Shown in pieces: positions 37,860 through 52,200 of a stretch of DNA of 64,000 bases. Source of the stretch: Colletes latitarsis (taxonomy: Eukaryota; Arthropoda; Insecta; Hymenoptera; Colletidae); assembly GCF_051014445.1 (NCBI RefSeq), contig NC_135136.1, positions 25,996,001 to 26,060,000 of the forward strand. The letters run 5' to 3'. The translations under genes were made by a program, and so were the position numbers. The notes beneath the pieces were generated by a model. It ran no database searches and had not been told where the DNA came from. It saw only the letters and a list, made by a program, of their open reading frames with translations. The first letter of the stretch is position 1; each line of letters opens with the position of its first letter.

Positions 37860-39164
37860 GCCAGATGCGGGCATAACCTAGACCTAACCCAGACCTAACC
37901 GGCCTGGTCCTCTAAAATATTGATGGAAACCAGGTCTAATTGTCAGTCTCAGTGTGGTACCACATTACTACGTGATCAAGCCAGAGAAAAACCAGGATCT
38001 GGCCAGCAAGAATGCGGAAAGGCAAAATCATGAGCCAGATGCGGGCATAACCCAGACCGAACCCAGACCTAACCGGTGTTACCGACTAAAATATTGGTCG
38101 GAACCAGGTATAATTGTCTGTTTCAGTGAGGTGTCACATCACTACGTGTTTCAAACCAGAGAAAACCAGTGATCTGGCCAACAAGAATGCGGAAAAGGCG
38201 AAATCATGAGCCAGATGCGGGCATAACCCAGACCTAACCCAGACCTAACCGGTCTTACCGACTAAAATACTGGCCGAATCCAGGTTTAATTGACTGTTAC
38301 TGTGTGGTACCACATTACTACGTGGTACAAACCCGGAAATTCCCAGGACCTGGCCAACAAGTATGCGAAGAACGCAAAATCATGAGCCAGATGCGGGCAT
38401 AACCCAGACCAAACCCAGACCTAATCAGATTTATCCTCTAAAATATTGGTCGAAACCAGGCTTAATTGTCTGTTTCTGTGTGGTTCCACATTACTACGTG
38501 ATTCAAACCCTAAAAAACCCAGGATCTGGCCAACAAGTATGCGAAGAAGGCAAAATCATGAGCCAGATGCGGCCATAACCCAGTCCTAACTCAGACCTAA
38601 CCGGTTTTATCCTCTAAAATGTGGATCGAATCCAGCTTTAATTGACTGTTTCAGTGTGGTACCACATTACTACATGATTCAAACCCGAAAAAACCCAGGA
38701 TCTGGCCAACAAGTATGCGAAGAAGGCAAAATCATGAGCCAGACGCGGGCATAACCCAGACCTAACCAGTGTTATCCTTTAAAATGTGGATAGAAACCAG
38801 GTTTAATTGACTGTTTCAATGTGGTACCACATTACGACGCGATTCAAACCCGAAAAAACCCAGGACCTGGCCAACAAGTATGCGGAAAAGGCAAAAACAT
38901 GAGCCAGATGCGGGCATAACCCAGACTTAACCCAGACCTAACCGGTGTTAGCGATTAAAATACTGACGGAATCCAGGTTTAATTGACTGTTACTGTGGTA
39001 CCACATTACTACGTGAATCAAACCCGGAAATTCCCAGGATCTGAGCAATAAGTATGTGAAGAAAGCAGAATCATGAGCCCGATGCGGGCATAACCCAGAC
39101 CTAACCCAGACCTAACCCAGACCTAACCGGTCTTATCCTCTAAAATATTGATCGAAACCAGGTT
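37860..39164 (+). repeat. HOR-5 copy 2
   Basis: Second copy of HOR-5 (see offsets in copy 1), with an added type E/C pair around 38.08-38.43 kb. Holds the 165-bp monomer 38617-38781 and the triple-subrepeat monomer 38958-39142 (185 bp), both shared with copy 1. Confidence 0.85.
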
Positions 39165-39670
39165 TAATTGTCAGTTTCAGTGTCGTACCACATTACTACG
39201 TGATTCATGCCAGAGAAAAACCAGGATCTGGCCAACAAGAATTCGGAAAAGGCAAAATCATGAGCCAGATGGGGGCATAACCCAGACCTAACCCAGACCT
39301 AACCGGTGTTATCCTCTTAAATATTGATCGAAACCAGGTTTAATTGTCTGTTTCATTATGGTACCACATTACTATGTGATTGAAACCAGAGAAAACCAAG
39401 GATCTGGCCAACAAGAATGCGAAGAAGGCAAAATCATGAGCCAGATGGGGGCATAACCCAGACCTAACGCAGACCTAACCGGTGTTATCCCCTAAAATGT
39501 GGGTCGAAACCAGGTTTAATTGACTGTTTCAGTGTGGTACCACATTAGTACGTGATTCAAACCCGAAAAAACTCAGGATCTGGCCAACAAGGATGCGAAG
39601 AAGGCAAAATCATGAGCCAGATGCGGGCATAACCCAGACCTAACCCAGACCTAACCGGTGTTATCCTCTA

Positions 39671-39846
39671 AAATGTGGATCGAAACCAGGTTTAATTGAC
39701 TGTTTCAGTGTGGAACCACATTAGTACGTGATTCAAACCCGACAAAACTCAGGATCTGGCCAACAAGGATGCGAAGAAGGCAAAATCATGAGCCAGATGC
39801 GGGCATAACCCAGACCTAACCCAGACCTAACCGGTGTTATCCTCTA
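39671..39846 (+). repeat. Representative monomer, type D (176 bp)
   Basis: Type D begins AAATGTGGATCGAAACC, losing the AATATT palindrome, and has CACATTAGTACGTG with an AGTACG variant. Its middle is usually CCCGAAAAAACTCAGG. It is sporadic left of 30 kb and frequent in 39-57 kb, where runs of consecutive D monomers occur (for example around 41.1-41.5 and 44.0-44.4 kb). Confidence 0.88.
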
Positions 39847-40373
39847 AAATATTGATCGAAACCAAGTTTAATTGTCTGTTTCATTGTGGTACCACATTAC
39901 TACGTGATGGATACCAGAGAGAACCAAGGATCCGGCCAACAAGAATGCGGAAAATGCAAAATCATGAGTCACATGCGGGCATAACCCAGACCTAACCCAG
40001 ACCTAACCGGTGTTCCCGACTAAAAAACTGATCGAATCCAGGTTTAATTGACTGTTTCAGTGTGGTACCACATTAGTACGTGATCCAACCCGAAAAAACC
40101 AAGGATCTGGCCAACAAGTATGCGAAGAAGGCAAAATCATGAGCCAGATGCGGGCATAACCCAGACCTAACCCAGACCTAACCGGTGTTGTACTCTAAAA
40201 TATTGATCGAATCCAAGTGTAACGGACTGTTTCTGTGTGGTACCACATTACTACGTGATACAAACCCGAAAAAACCATGGATCTGGCCAACAAGTATGCG
40301 AAGAAGGCAAAATCATGAGCCAGATGCGGGCATAACCCAGACCTAACCCAGACCTAACCGGTCTGATCCTCTA

Positions 40374-40547
40374 AAATATTGATGGAAACCAGGTCTAATT
40401 GTCAGTTTCAGTGTGGTACCACATTACTACGTGATCATGCCAGAGAAAAACCAGGATCCGGCCAGCAAGAATGCGGAAAGGCAAAATCATGAGCCAGATG
40501 CGGGCATAACCCAGGCCTAACCCAGACCTAACCGGTGTTACCGACTA
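40374..40547 (+). repeat. Representative monomer, type F (174 bp)
   Basis: Type F is marked by GATGGAAACCAGGTCTAATT, TGTCAGTTTC, GTGATCATGCCAGAG (a small deletion relative to GTGATTCAAGCCAGAG) and GGCCAGCAAG. Lost bases in the middle and in the AGGCAAAATC approach make it 174 bp. It marks the start of the 2,822-, 2,649- and 2,297-bp units (40374, 43196, 52380, 55029, 57326). Confidence 0.87.
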
Positions 40548-41778
40548 AAATATTGCTGGGAACCAGGTTTAATTGTCTGTTTCAGTGAGGTGTCACATTA
40601 CTACGTGTTTCAAACCAGAGAAAACCCAGGATCTGGCCAACAAGAATACGGAAAAGGCGAAATCATGAGCCAGATGCGGGCATGACCCAGACCTAACCCA
40701 GACCTAACCGGTCATACCGACTAAAATACTGACCGAATCCAGGTTTAATTGACTGTTACTGTGTGGTACCACATTACTACGTGGTACAAACCCGAAAATT
40801 CCCAGGACCTGACCAACAAGTATGCGAAGAACGCAAAATCATGAGCCAGATGCGGGCATAACCCAGACCTAACCCAGACCTAATCAGATTTATCCTCTAA
40901 AATATTGGTCGAAACCAGGCTTAATTGTCTGTTTCAGTGTGGTTCCACATTACTACATGATTCAAACCCAACAAAACCCAGGATCTGGCCAACAAGTATG
41001 CGAAGAAGGCAAAATCATGAGCCAGATGCGGACATAACCCAGTCCTAACTCAGACCTAACCGGTCTTATCCTCTAAAATGTGGATCGAATCCAGCTTTAA
41101 TTGACTGTTTCAGTGTGGTACCACATTAGTACGTGATCCAACCCGAAAAAACCAAGGATCTGGCCAACAAGTATGCGAAGAGGGCAAAATCATGAGCCAG
41201 ATGCGGGCATAACCCAGACCTAACTCAGACCTAACCGGTTTTATCCTCTAAAATGTGGATCGAAACCAGGTTTAATTGACTGTTTCAGTGTGGAACCACA
41301 TTAGTACGTGATCCAAACCCGAAAAAAACAAGGATCTGGCCAACAAGTATGCGAAGAAGGCAAAATCATGAGCCAGATGCGGGCATAACCCAGACCTAAC
41401 TCAGACCTAACCGGTTTTATCCTCTAAAATGTGGATCGAAACCAGATTTAATTGACTGTTTCAGTGTGGAACCACATTAGTACGTGATCCAAACCCGAAA
41501 AAACCAAGGATCTGGCCAACAAGTATGCGAAGAAGGCAAAATCATGAGCCAGATGCGGGCATAACCCAGACCTAACCCAGACCTAACCGGTTTTATCCTC
41601 TAAAATATTGATCGAATCCAGGTTTAATTGACTGTTACTGTGTGGTACCACATTACTACATGATTCAAACCCGAAAAAACCCAGGATCTGGCCAACAAGT
41701 ATGCGAAGAAGGCAAAATCATGAGCCAGATGCGGGCATAACCCAGACCTAACCCAGTCCTAATCGGTGTTCCCGACTA

Positions 41779-41965
41779 AAGTACTGACCGAATCCAGGTT
41801 TAATTGACTGTTACTGTGTGGTACCACATTACTACGTGATTCAAACCCGAAAATTCCCAGGATCTGAGCAACAAGTATGCGAAGAAGGCACAATCATGAG
41901 CCAGATGCGGGCATAACCCAGACCTAACCCAGAACTAACCTAGACCTAACCGGTCTTATCCTCTA
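41779..41965 (+). repeat. 187-bp monomer with three subrepeats
   Basis: A type C monomer (ACTAAAGTACTGACC start) with three 11-bp units, the middle ones drifted to CCCAGAACTAA and CCTAGACCTAA. Length is 176 + 11. Same-class copies lie at 44601-44787, 45492-45678, 48843-49029, 51665-51851, 54138-54324 and 56435-56621, each at the matching place in its HOR. Confidence 0.9.
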
Positions 41966-43019
41966 AAATATTGATCGAAACCAGGTTTAATTGTCAGTTT
42001 CAGTGTCGTACCACATTACTACGTGATTCAAGCCAGAGAAAAACCAGGATCTGGCCAACAAGAATTCGGAAAAGGCAAAATCATGAGCCAGATGGGGGCA
42101 TAACCCAGACCTAACCCAGACCTAACCGGTGTTATCCTCTTAAATATTGATCGAAACCAATTTTAATTGTCTGTTTCATTGTGGTACCACATTACTACGT
42201 GATTGATACCAGAGAAAACCAAGGATCCGGCCAACAAGAATGCGGAAAAGGCAAAATCATGAGTCACATGCGGGCATAACCCAGACCTAACCCAGACCTA
42301 ACCGGTGTTCCCGACTAAAAAACTGACCGAATCCAGGTTTAATTGACTGTTACTGTGTGGTACCACATTACTACGTGATTCAAACCCGAAAATTCCCAGG
42401 ATCTGAGCAACAAGTATGCGAAGAAGGCACAATCATGAGCCAGATGCGGGCATAACCGAGACCTAACCCAGACCTAACCGGTCTGATCCTCTAAAATATT
42501 GATGGAAACCAGGTCTAATTGTCAGTTTCAGTGTGGTACCACATTACTACGTGATCATGCCAGAGAAAAACCAGGATCTGGCCAGCAAGAATGCGGAAGG
42601 GCAAAATCATGAGCCAGATGCGGGCATAACCCAAGCCTAACCCAGACCTAACCGGTGTTACCGACTAAAATATTGGTCGGAACCAGGTTTAATTGTCTGT
42701 TTCAGTGAGGTGTCACATTACTACGTGTTTCAAACCAGAGAAAACCCAGGATCTGGCCAACAAGAATGCGGAAATGGCGAAATCATGAGCCAGATGCGGG
42801 CATAACCCAGACCTAACCCGGACCTAACCGGTCTTACCGACTAAAATACTGACCGAATCCAGGTTTAATTGACTGTTACTGTGTGGTACTACATTACTAC
42901 GTGGTACAAACCCGAATATTCCCGGGACCTGGCCAATAAGTATGCGAAGAACGCAAAATCATGAGCCAGATGCGGGCATAACCCAGACCTAACCCAGACC
43001 TAATCAGATTTATCCTCTA

Positions 43020-43195
43020 AAATATTGGTCGAAACCAGGCTTAATTGTCTGTTTCAGTGTGGTTCCACATTACTACGTGATTCAAACCCTAAAAAACCCA
43101 GGATCTGGCCAACAAGTATGCGAAGAAGGCAAAATCATGAGCCAGATGCGGGCATAACCCAGACCTAACCCAGACCTAACCGGTCTGATCCTCTA
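43020..43195 (+). repeat. Representative monomer, type G (176 bp)
   Basis: Type G begins AAATATTGGTCGAAACC and has AGGCTTAATTGTCTG, GTGTGGTTCCACATT (palindrome changed to TGTGGTTCCACA) and usually CAAACCCTAAAAAACCC. It follows a diagnostic linker CTAATCAGATTTATCC. It appears only from about 34.7 kb rightwards, up to about 60.4 kb. Confidence 0.87.
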
Positions 43196-45165
43196 AAATA
43201 TTGATGGAAACCAGGTCTAATTGTCAGTTTCAGTGTGGTACCACATTACTACGTGATCATGCCAGAGAAAAACCAGGATCCGGCCAGCAAGAATGCGGAA
43301 AGGCAAAATCATGAGCCAGATGCGGGCATAACCCAGGCCTAACCCAGACCTAACCGGTGTTACCGACTAAAATATTGCTGGGAACCAGGTTTAATTGTCT
43401 GTTTCAGTGAGGTGTCACATTACTACGTGTTTCAAACCAGAGAAAACCCAGGATCTGGCCAACAAGAATACGGAAAAGGCGAAATCATGAGCCAGATGCG
43501 GGCATGACCCAGACCTAACCCAGACCTAACCGGTCATACCGACTAAAATACTGACCGAATCCAGGTTTAATTGACTGTTACTGTGTGGTACCACATTACT
43601 ACGTGGTACAAACCCGAAAATTCCCAGGACCTGACCAACAAGTATGCGAAGAACGCAAAATCATGAGCCAGATGCGGGCATAACCCAGACCTAACCCAGA
43701 CCTAATCAGATTTATCCTCTAAAATATTGGTCGAAACCAGGCTTAATTGTCTGTTTCAGTGTGGTTCCACATTACTACATGATTCAAACCCAACAAAACC
43801 CAGGATCTGGCCAACAAGTATGCGAAGAAGGCAAAATCATGAGCCAGATGCGGGCATAACCCAGTCCTAACTCAGACCTAACCGGTCTTATCCTCTAAAA
43901 TGTGGATCGAATCCAGCTTTAATTGACTGTTTCAGTGTGGTACCACATTAGTACGTGATCCAACCCGAAAAAACCAAGGATCTGGCCAACAAGTATGCGA
44001 AGAGGGCAAAATCATGAGCCAGATGCGGGCATAACCCAGACCTAACTCAGACCTAACCGGTTTTATCCTCTAAAATGTGGATCGAAACCAGGTTTAATTG
44101 ACTGTTTCAGTGTGGAACCACATTAGTACGTGATCCAAACCCGAAAAAAACAAGGATCTGGCCAACAAGTATGCGAAGAAGGCAAAATCATGAGCCAGAT
44201 GCGGGCATAACCCAGACCTAACTCAGACCTAACCGGTTTTATCCTCTAAAATGTGGATCGAAACCAGGTTTAATTGACTGTTTCAGTGTGGAACCACATT
44301 AGTACGTGATCCAAACCCGAAAAAACCAAGGATCTGGCCAACAAGTATGCGAAGAAGGCAAAATCATGAGCCAGATGCGGGCATAACCCAGACCTAACCC
44401 AGACCTAACCGGTTTTATCCTCTAAAATATTGATCGAATCCAGGTTTAATTGACTGTTACTGTGTGGTACCACATTACTACATGATTCAAACCCGAAAAA
44501 ACCCAGGATCTGGCCAACAAGTATGCGAAGAAGGCAAAATCATGAGCCAGATGCGGGCATAACCCAGACCTAACCCAGTCCTAATCGGTGTTCCCGACTA
44601 AAGTACTGACCGAATCCAGGTTTAATTGACTGTTACTGTGTGGTACCACATTACTACGTGATTCAAACCCGAAAATTCCCAGGATCTGAGCAACAAGTAT
44701 GCGAAGAAGGCACAATCATGAGCCAGATGCGGGCATAACCCAGACCTAACCCAGAACTAACCCAGACCTAACCGGTCTTATCCTCTAAAATATTGATCGA
44801 AACCAGGTTTAATTGTCAGTTTCAGTGTCGTACCACATTACTACGTGATTCAAGCCAGAGAAAAACCAGGATCTGGCCAACAAGAATTCGGAAAAGGCAA
44901 AATCATGAGCCAGATGGGGGCATAACCCAGACCTAACCCAGACCTAACCGGTGTTATCCTCTTAAATATTGATCGAAACCAATTTTAATTGTCTGTTTCA
45001 TTGTGGTACCACATTACTACGTGATTGATACCAGAGAAAACCAAGGATCCGGCCAACAAGAATGCGGAAAAGGCAAAATCATGAGTCACATGCGGGCATA
45101 ACCCAGACCTAACCCAGACCTAACCGGTGTTCCCGACTAAAAAACTGACCGAATCCAGGTTTAAT
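43196..45165 (+). repeat. Nested 2,822-bp repeat, second copy
   Basis: Follows the first copy to about 45165, where the local 891-bp expansion interrupts it. Order of types starts F, E, C, G, then D-like monomers and a 187-bp C monomer. Confidence 0.88.
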
Positions 45166-45171
45166 TGACTG
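44281..45171 (+). repeat. 891-bp tandem duplication, first copy
   Basis: TTTCAGTGTGG at 44281 and 45172 give an 891-bp step: five monomers, one of which has an extra 11-bp subrepeat (5 x 176 + 11). Present only in HOR-6 copy 1. Confidence 0.9.
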
Positions 45172-46062
45172 TTTCAGTGTGGAACCACATTAGTACGTGA
45201 TCCAAACCCGAAAAAACCAAGGATCTGGCCAACAAGTATGCGAAGAAGGCAAAATCATGAGCCAGATGCGGGCATAACCCAGACCTAACCCAGACCTAAC
45301 CGGTTTTATCCTCTAAAATATTGATCGAATCCAGGTTTAATTGACTGTTACTGTGTGGTACCACATTACTACATGATTCAAACCCGAAAAAACCCAGGAT
45401 CTGGCCAACAAGTATGCGAAGAAGGCAAAATCATGAGCCAGATGCGGGCATAACCCAGACCTAACCCAGTCCTAATCGGTGTTCCCGACTAAAGTACTGA
45501 CCGAATCCAGGTTTAATTGACTGTTACTGTGTGGTACCACATTACTACGTGATTCAAACCCGAAAATTCCCAGGATCTGAGCAACAAGTATGCGAAGAAG
45601 GCACAATCATGAGCCAGATGCGGGCATAACCCAGACCTAACCCAGAACTAACCCAGACCTAACCGGTCTTATCCTCTAAAATATTGATCGAAACCAGGTT
45701 TAATTGTCAGTTTCAGTGTCGTACCACATTACTACGTGATTCAAGCCAGAGAAAAACCAGGATCTGGCCAACAAGAATTCGGAAAAGGCAAAATCATGAG
45801 CCAGATGGGGGCATAACCCAGACCTAACCCAGACCTAACCGGTGTTATCCTCTTAAATATTGATCGAAACCAATTTTAATTGTCTGTTTCATTGTGGTAC
45901 CACATTACTACGTGATTGATACCAGAGAAAACCAAGGATCCGGCCAACAAGAATGCGGAAAAGGCAAAATCATGAGTCACATGCGGGCATAACCCAGACC
46001 TAACCCAGACCTAACCGGTGTTCCCGACTAAAAAACTGACCGAATCCAGGTTTAATTGACTG
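45172..46062 (+). repeat. 891-bp tandem duplication, second copy
   Basis: Repeats 44281-45171 with no difference noticed. Being absent from HOR-6 copy 2, it is younger than the 7,064-bp duplication, or it was lost from copy 2. Confidence 0.9.
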
Positions 46063-46228
46063 TTACTGTGTGGTACCACATTACTACGTGATTCAAACCC
46101 GAAAAAACCATGGATCTGGCCAACAAGTATGCGAAGAAGGCAAAATCATGAGCCAGATGCGGGCATAACCGAGACCTAACCCAGACCTAACCGGTCTGAT
46201 CCTCTAAAATATTGATGGAAACCAGGTC

Positions 46229-49200
46229 TAATTGTCAGTTTCAGTGTCGTACCACATTACTACGTGATTCATGCCAGAGAAAAACCAGGATCTGGCCAAC
46301 AAGAATTCGGAAAAGGCAAAATCATGAGCCAGATGGGGGCATAACCCAGACCTAACCCAGACCTAACCGGTGTTATCCTCTTAAATATTGATCGAAACCA
46401 GGTTTAATTGTCTGTTTCATTATGGTACCACATTACTATGTGATTGAAACCAGAGAAAACCAAGGATCTGGCCAACAAGAATGCGAAGAAGGCAAAATCA
46501 TGAGCCAGATGGGGGCATAACCCAGACCTAACGCAGACCTAACCGGTGTTATCCCCTAAAATGTGGGTCGAAACCAGGTTTAATTGACTGTTTCAGTGTG
46601 GTACCACATTAGTACGTGATTCAAACCCGAAAAAACTCAGGATCTGGCCAACAAGGATGCGAAGAAGGCAAAATCATGAGCCAGATGCGGGCATAACCCA
46701 GACCTAACCCAGACCTAACCGGTGTTATCCTCTAAAATGTGGATCGAAACCAGGTTTAATTGACTGTTTCAGTGTGGAACCACATTTGTACGTGATTCAA
46801 ACCCGACAAAACTCAGGATCTGGCCAACAAGGATGCGAAGAAGGCAAAATCATGAGCCAGATGCGGGCATAACCCAGACCTAACCCAGACCTAACCGGTG
46901 TTATCCTCTAAAATATTGATCGAAACCAAGTTTAATTGTCTGTTTCATTGTGGTACCACATTACTACGTGATGGATACCAGAGAGAACCAAGGATCCGGC
47001 CAACAAGAATGCGGAAAATGCAAAATCATGAGTCACATGCGGGCATAACCCAGACCTAACCCAGACCTAACCGGTGTTCCCGACTAAAAAACTGATCGAA
47101 TCCAGGTTTAATTGACTGTTTCAGTGTGGTACCACATTAGTACGTGATCCAACCCGAAAAAACCAAGGATCTGGCCAACAAGTATGCGAAGAAGGCAAAA
47201 TCATGAGCCAGATGCGGGCATAACCCAGACCTAACCCAGACCTAACCGGTGTTGTACTCTAAAATATTGATCGAATCCAAGTGTAACGGACTGTTTCTGT
47301 GTGGTACCACATTACTACGTGATACAAACCCGAAAAAACCATGGATCTGGCCAACAAGTATGCGAAGAAGGCAAAATCATGAGCCAGATGCGGGCATAAC
47401 CCAGACCTAACCCAGACCTAACCGGTCTGATCCTCTAAAATATTGATGGAAACCAGGTCTAATTGTCAGTTTCAGTGTGGTACCACATTACTACGTGATC
47501 ATGCCAGAGAAAAACCAGGATCCGGCCAGCAAGAATGCGGAAAGGCAAAATCATGAGCCAGATGCGGGCATAACCCAGGCCTAACCCAGACCTAACCGGT
47601 GTTACCGACTAAAATATTGCTGGGAACCAGGTTTAATTGTCTGTTTCAGTGAGGTGTCACATTACTACGTGTTTCAAACCAGAGAAAACCCAGGATCTGG
47701 CCAACAAGAATACGGAAAAGGCGAAATCATGAGCCAGATGCGGGCATGACCCAGACCTAACCCAGACCTAACCGGTCATACCGACTAAAATACTGACCGA
47801 ATCCAGGTTTAATTGACTGTTACTGTGTGGTACCACATTACTACGTGGTACAAACCCGAAAATTCCCAGGACCTGACCAACAAGTATGCGAAGAACGCAA
47901 AATCATGAGCCAGATGCGGGCATAACCCAGACCTAACCCAGACCTAATCAGATTTATCCTCTAAAATATTGGTCGAAACCAGGCTTAATTGTCTGTTTCA
48001 GTGTGGTTCCACATTACTACATGATTCAAACCCAACAAAACCCAGGATCTGGCCAACAAGTATGCGAAGAAGGCAAAATCATGAGCCAGATGCGGACATA
48101 ACCCAGTCCTAACTCAGACCTAACCGGTCTTATCCTCTAAAATGTGGATCGAATCCAGCTTTAATTGACTGTTTCAGTGTGGTACCACATTAGTACGTGA
48201 TCCAACCCGAAAAAACCAAGGATCTGGCCAACAAGTATGCGAAGAGGGCAAAATCATGAGCCAGATGCGGGCATAACCCAGACCTAACTCAGACCTAACC
48301 GGTTTTATCCTCTAAAATGTGGATCGAAACCAGGTTTAATTGACTGTTTCAGTGTGGAACCACATTAGTACGTGATCCAAACCCGAAAAAAACAAGGATC
48401 TGGCCAACAAGTATGCGAAGAAGGCAAAATCATGAGCCAGATGCGGGCATAACCCAGACCTAACTCAGACCTAACCGGTTTTATCCTCTAAAATGTGGAT
48501 CGAAACCAGATTTAATTGACTGTTTCAGTGTGGAACCACATTAGTACGTGATCCAAACCCGAAAAAACCAAGGATCTGGCCAACAAGTATGCGAAGAAGG
48601 CAAAATCATGAGCCAGATGCGGGCATAACCCAGACCTAACCCAGACCTAACCGGTTTTATCCTCTAAAATATTGATCGAATCCAGGTTTAATTGACTGTT
48701 ACTGTGTGGTACCACATTACTACATGATTCAAACCCGAAAAAACCCAGGATCTGGCCAACAAGTATGCGAAGAAGGCAAAATCATGAGCCAGATGCGGGC
48801 ATAACCCAGACCTAACCCAGTCCTAATCGGTGTTCCCGACTAAAGTACTGACCGAATCCAGGTTTAATTGACTGTTACTGTGTGGTACCACATTACTACG
48901 TGATTCAAACCCGAAAATTCCCAGGATCTGAGCAACAAGTATGCGAAGAAGGCACAATCATGAGCCAGATGCGGGCATAACCCAGACCTAACCCAGAACT
49001 AACCTAGACCTAACCGGTCTTATCCTCTAAAATATTGATCGAAACCAGGTTTAATTGTCAGTTTCAGTGTCGTACCACATTACTACGTGATTCAAGCCAG
49101 AGAAAAACCAGGATCTGGCCAACAAGAATTCGGAAAAGGCAAAATCATGAGCCAGATGGGGGCATAACCCAGACCTAACCCAGACCTAACCGGTGTTATC

Positions 49201-52200
49201 CTCTTAAATATTGATCGAAACCAATTTTAATTGTCTGTTTCATTGTGGTACCACATTACTACGTGATTGATACCAGAGAAAACCAAGGATCCGGCCAACA
49301 AGAATGCGGAAAAGGCAAAATCATGAGTCACATGCGGGCATAACCCAGACCTAACCCAGACCTAACCGGTGTTCCCGACTAAAAAACTGACCGAATCCAG
49401 GTTTAATTGACTGTTACTGTGTGGTACCACATTACTACGTGATTCAAACCCGAAAATTCCCAGGATCTGAGCAACAAGTATGCGAAGAAGGCACAATCAT
49501 GAGCCAGATGCGGGCATAACCGAGACCTAACCCAGACCTAACCGGTCTGATCCTCTAAAATATTGATGGAAACCAGGTCTAATTGTCAGTTTCAGTGTGG
49601 TACCACATTACTACGTGATCATGCCAGAGAAAAACCAGGATCTGGCCAGCAAGAATGCGGAAGGGCAAAATCATGAGCCAGATGCGGGCATAACCCAAGC
49701 CTAACCCAGACCTAACCGGTGTTACCGACTAAAATATTGGTCGGAACCAGGTTTAATTGTCTGTTTCAGTGAGGTGTCACATTACTACGTGTTTCAAACC
49801 AGAGAAAACCCAGGATCTGGCCAACAAGAATGCGGAAATGGCGAAATCATGAGCCAGATGCGGGCATAACCCAGACCTAACCCGGACCTAACCTGTCTTA
49901 CCGACTAAAATACTGACCGAATCCAGGTTTAATCGACTGTTACTGTGTGGTACTACATTACTACGCGGTACAAACCCGAATATTCCCGGGACCTGGCCAA
50001 TAAGTATGCGAAGAACGCAAAATCATGAGCCAGATGCGGGCATAACCCAGACCTAACCCAGACCTAATCAGATTTATCCTCTAAAATATTGGTCGAAACC
50101 AGGCTTAATTGTCTGTTTCAGTGTGGTTCCACATTACTACGTGATTCAAACCCTAAAAAACCCAGGATCTGGCCAACAAGTATGCGAAGAAGGCAAAATC
50201 ATGAGCCAGATGCGGGCATAACCCAGACCTAACCCAGACCTAACCGGTCTGATCCTCTAAAATATTGATGGAAACCAGGTCTAATTGTCAGTTTCAGTGT
50301 GGTACCACATTACTACGTGATCATGCCAGAGAAAAACCAGGATCCGGCCAGCAAGAATGCGGAAAGGCAAAATCATGAGCCAGATGCGGGCATAACCCAG
50401 GCCTAACCCAGACCTAACCGGTGTTACCGACTAAAATATTGCTGGGAACCAGGTTTAATTGTCTGTTTCAGTGAGGTGTCACATTACTACGTGTTTCAAA
50501 CCAGAGAAAACCCAGGATCTGGCCAACAAGAATACGGAAAAGGCGAAATCATGAGCCAGATGCGGGCATGACCCAGACCTAACCCAGACCTAACCGGTCA
50601 TACCGACTAAAATACTGACCGAATCCAGGTTTAATTGACTGTTACTGTGTGGTACCACATTACTACGTGGTACAAACCCGAAAATTCCCAGGACCTGACC
50701 AACAAGTATGCGAAGAACGCAAAATCATGAGCCAGATGCGGGCATAACCCAGACCTAACCCAGACCTAATCAGATTTATCCTCTAAAATATTGGTCGAAA
50801 CCAGGCTTAATTGTCTGTTTCAGTGTGGTTCCACATTACTACATGATTCAAACCCAACAAAACCCAGGATCTGGCCAACAAGTATGCGAAGAAGGCAAAA
50901 TCATGAGCCAGATGCGGGCATAACCCAGTCCTAACTCAGACCTAACCGGTCTTATCCTCTAAAATGTGGATCGAATCCAGCTTTAATTGACTGTTTCAGT
51001 GTGGTACCACATTAGTACGTGATCCAACCCGAAAAAACCAAGGATCTGGCCAACAAGTATTCGAAGAGGGCAAAATCATGAGCCAGATGCGGGCATAACC
51101 CAGACCTAACTCAGACCTAACCGGTTTTATCCTCTAAAATGTGGATCGAAACCAGGTTTAATTGACTGTTTCAGTGTGGAACCACATTAGTACGTGATCC
51201 AAACCCGAAAAAAACAAGGATCTGGCCAACAAGTATGCGAAGAAGGCAAAATCATGAGCCAGATGCGGGCATAACCCAGACCTAACTCAGACCTAACCGG
51301 TTTTATCCTCTAAAATGTGGATCGAAACCAGGTTTAATTGACTGTTTCAGTGTGGAACCACATTAGTACGTGATCCAAACCCGAAAAAACCAAGGATCTG
51401 GCCAACAAGTATGCGAAGAAGGCAAAATCATGAGCCAGATGCGGGCATAACCCAGACCTAACCCAGACCTAACCGGTTTTATCCTCTAAAATATTGATCG
51501 AATCCAGGTTTAATTGACTGTTACTGTGTGGTACCACATTACTACATGATTCAAACCCGAAAAAACCCAGGATCTGGCCAACAAGTATGCGAAGAAGGCA
51601 AAATCATGAGCCAGATGCGGGCATAACCCAGACCTAACCCAGTCCTAATCGGTGTTCCCGACTAAAGTACTGACCGAATCCAGGTTTAATTGACTGTTAC
51701 TGTGTGGTACCACATTACTACGTGATTCAAACCCGAAAATTCCCAGGATCTGAGCAACAAGTATGCGAAGAAGGCACAATCATGAGCCAGATGCGGGCAT
51801 AACCCAGACCTAACCCAGAACTAACCCAGACCTAACCGGTCTTATCCTCTAAAATATTGATCGAAACCAGGTTTAATTGTCAGTTTCAGTGTCGTACCAC
51901 ATTACTACGTGATTCAAGCCAGAGAAAAACCAGGATCTGGCCAACAAGAATTCGGAAAAGGCAAAATCATGAGCCAGATGGGGGCATAACCCAGACCTAA
52001 CCCAGACCTAACCGGTGTTATCCTCTTAAATATTGATCGAAACCAATTTTAATTGTCTGTTTCATTGTGGTACCACATTACTACGTGATTGATACCAGAG
52101 AAAACCAAGGATCCGGCCAACAAGAATGCGGAAAAGGCAAAATCATGAGTCACATGCGGGCATAACCCAGACCTAACCCAGACCTAACCGGTGTTCCCGA

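Larger units (their letters stand above)
40374..43195 (+). repeat. Nested 2,822-bp repeat, first copy
   Basis: Begins at a type F monomer and recurs at 43196 with offset 2,822 (16 monomers). The same nested pair exists in HOR-6 copy 2 at about 47438 and 50260, so the 2,822-bp duplication came before the 7,064-bp one. Confidence 0.9.
39165..46228 (+). repeat. HOR-6 copy 1 (7,064-bp unit, 40 monomers)
   Basis: Constant 7,064-bp offset to copy 2, for example GATTCATGCC at 39202 and 46266, and TATTGCTGGG at 40551 and 47615. The match runs until 45165. After that copy 1 carries an 891-bp local tandem duplication and the offset falls to 6,173 (GTGATTCAAA at 46088 and 52261). Only scattered substitutions were noticed (39723 A versus 46787 T). 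Confidence 0.93.

Noticed and set aside
37954..38578. Two open frames of about 71-72 residues (37954-38172, GTG start; 38363-38578, ATG start)
   Set aside because: Both read through ordinary monomers with the same motifs as non-coding neighbours. Such lengths are expected by chance among about 360 variable monomers.
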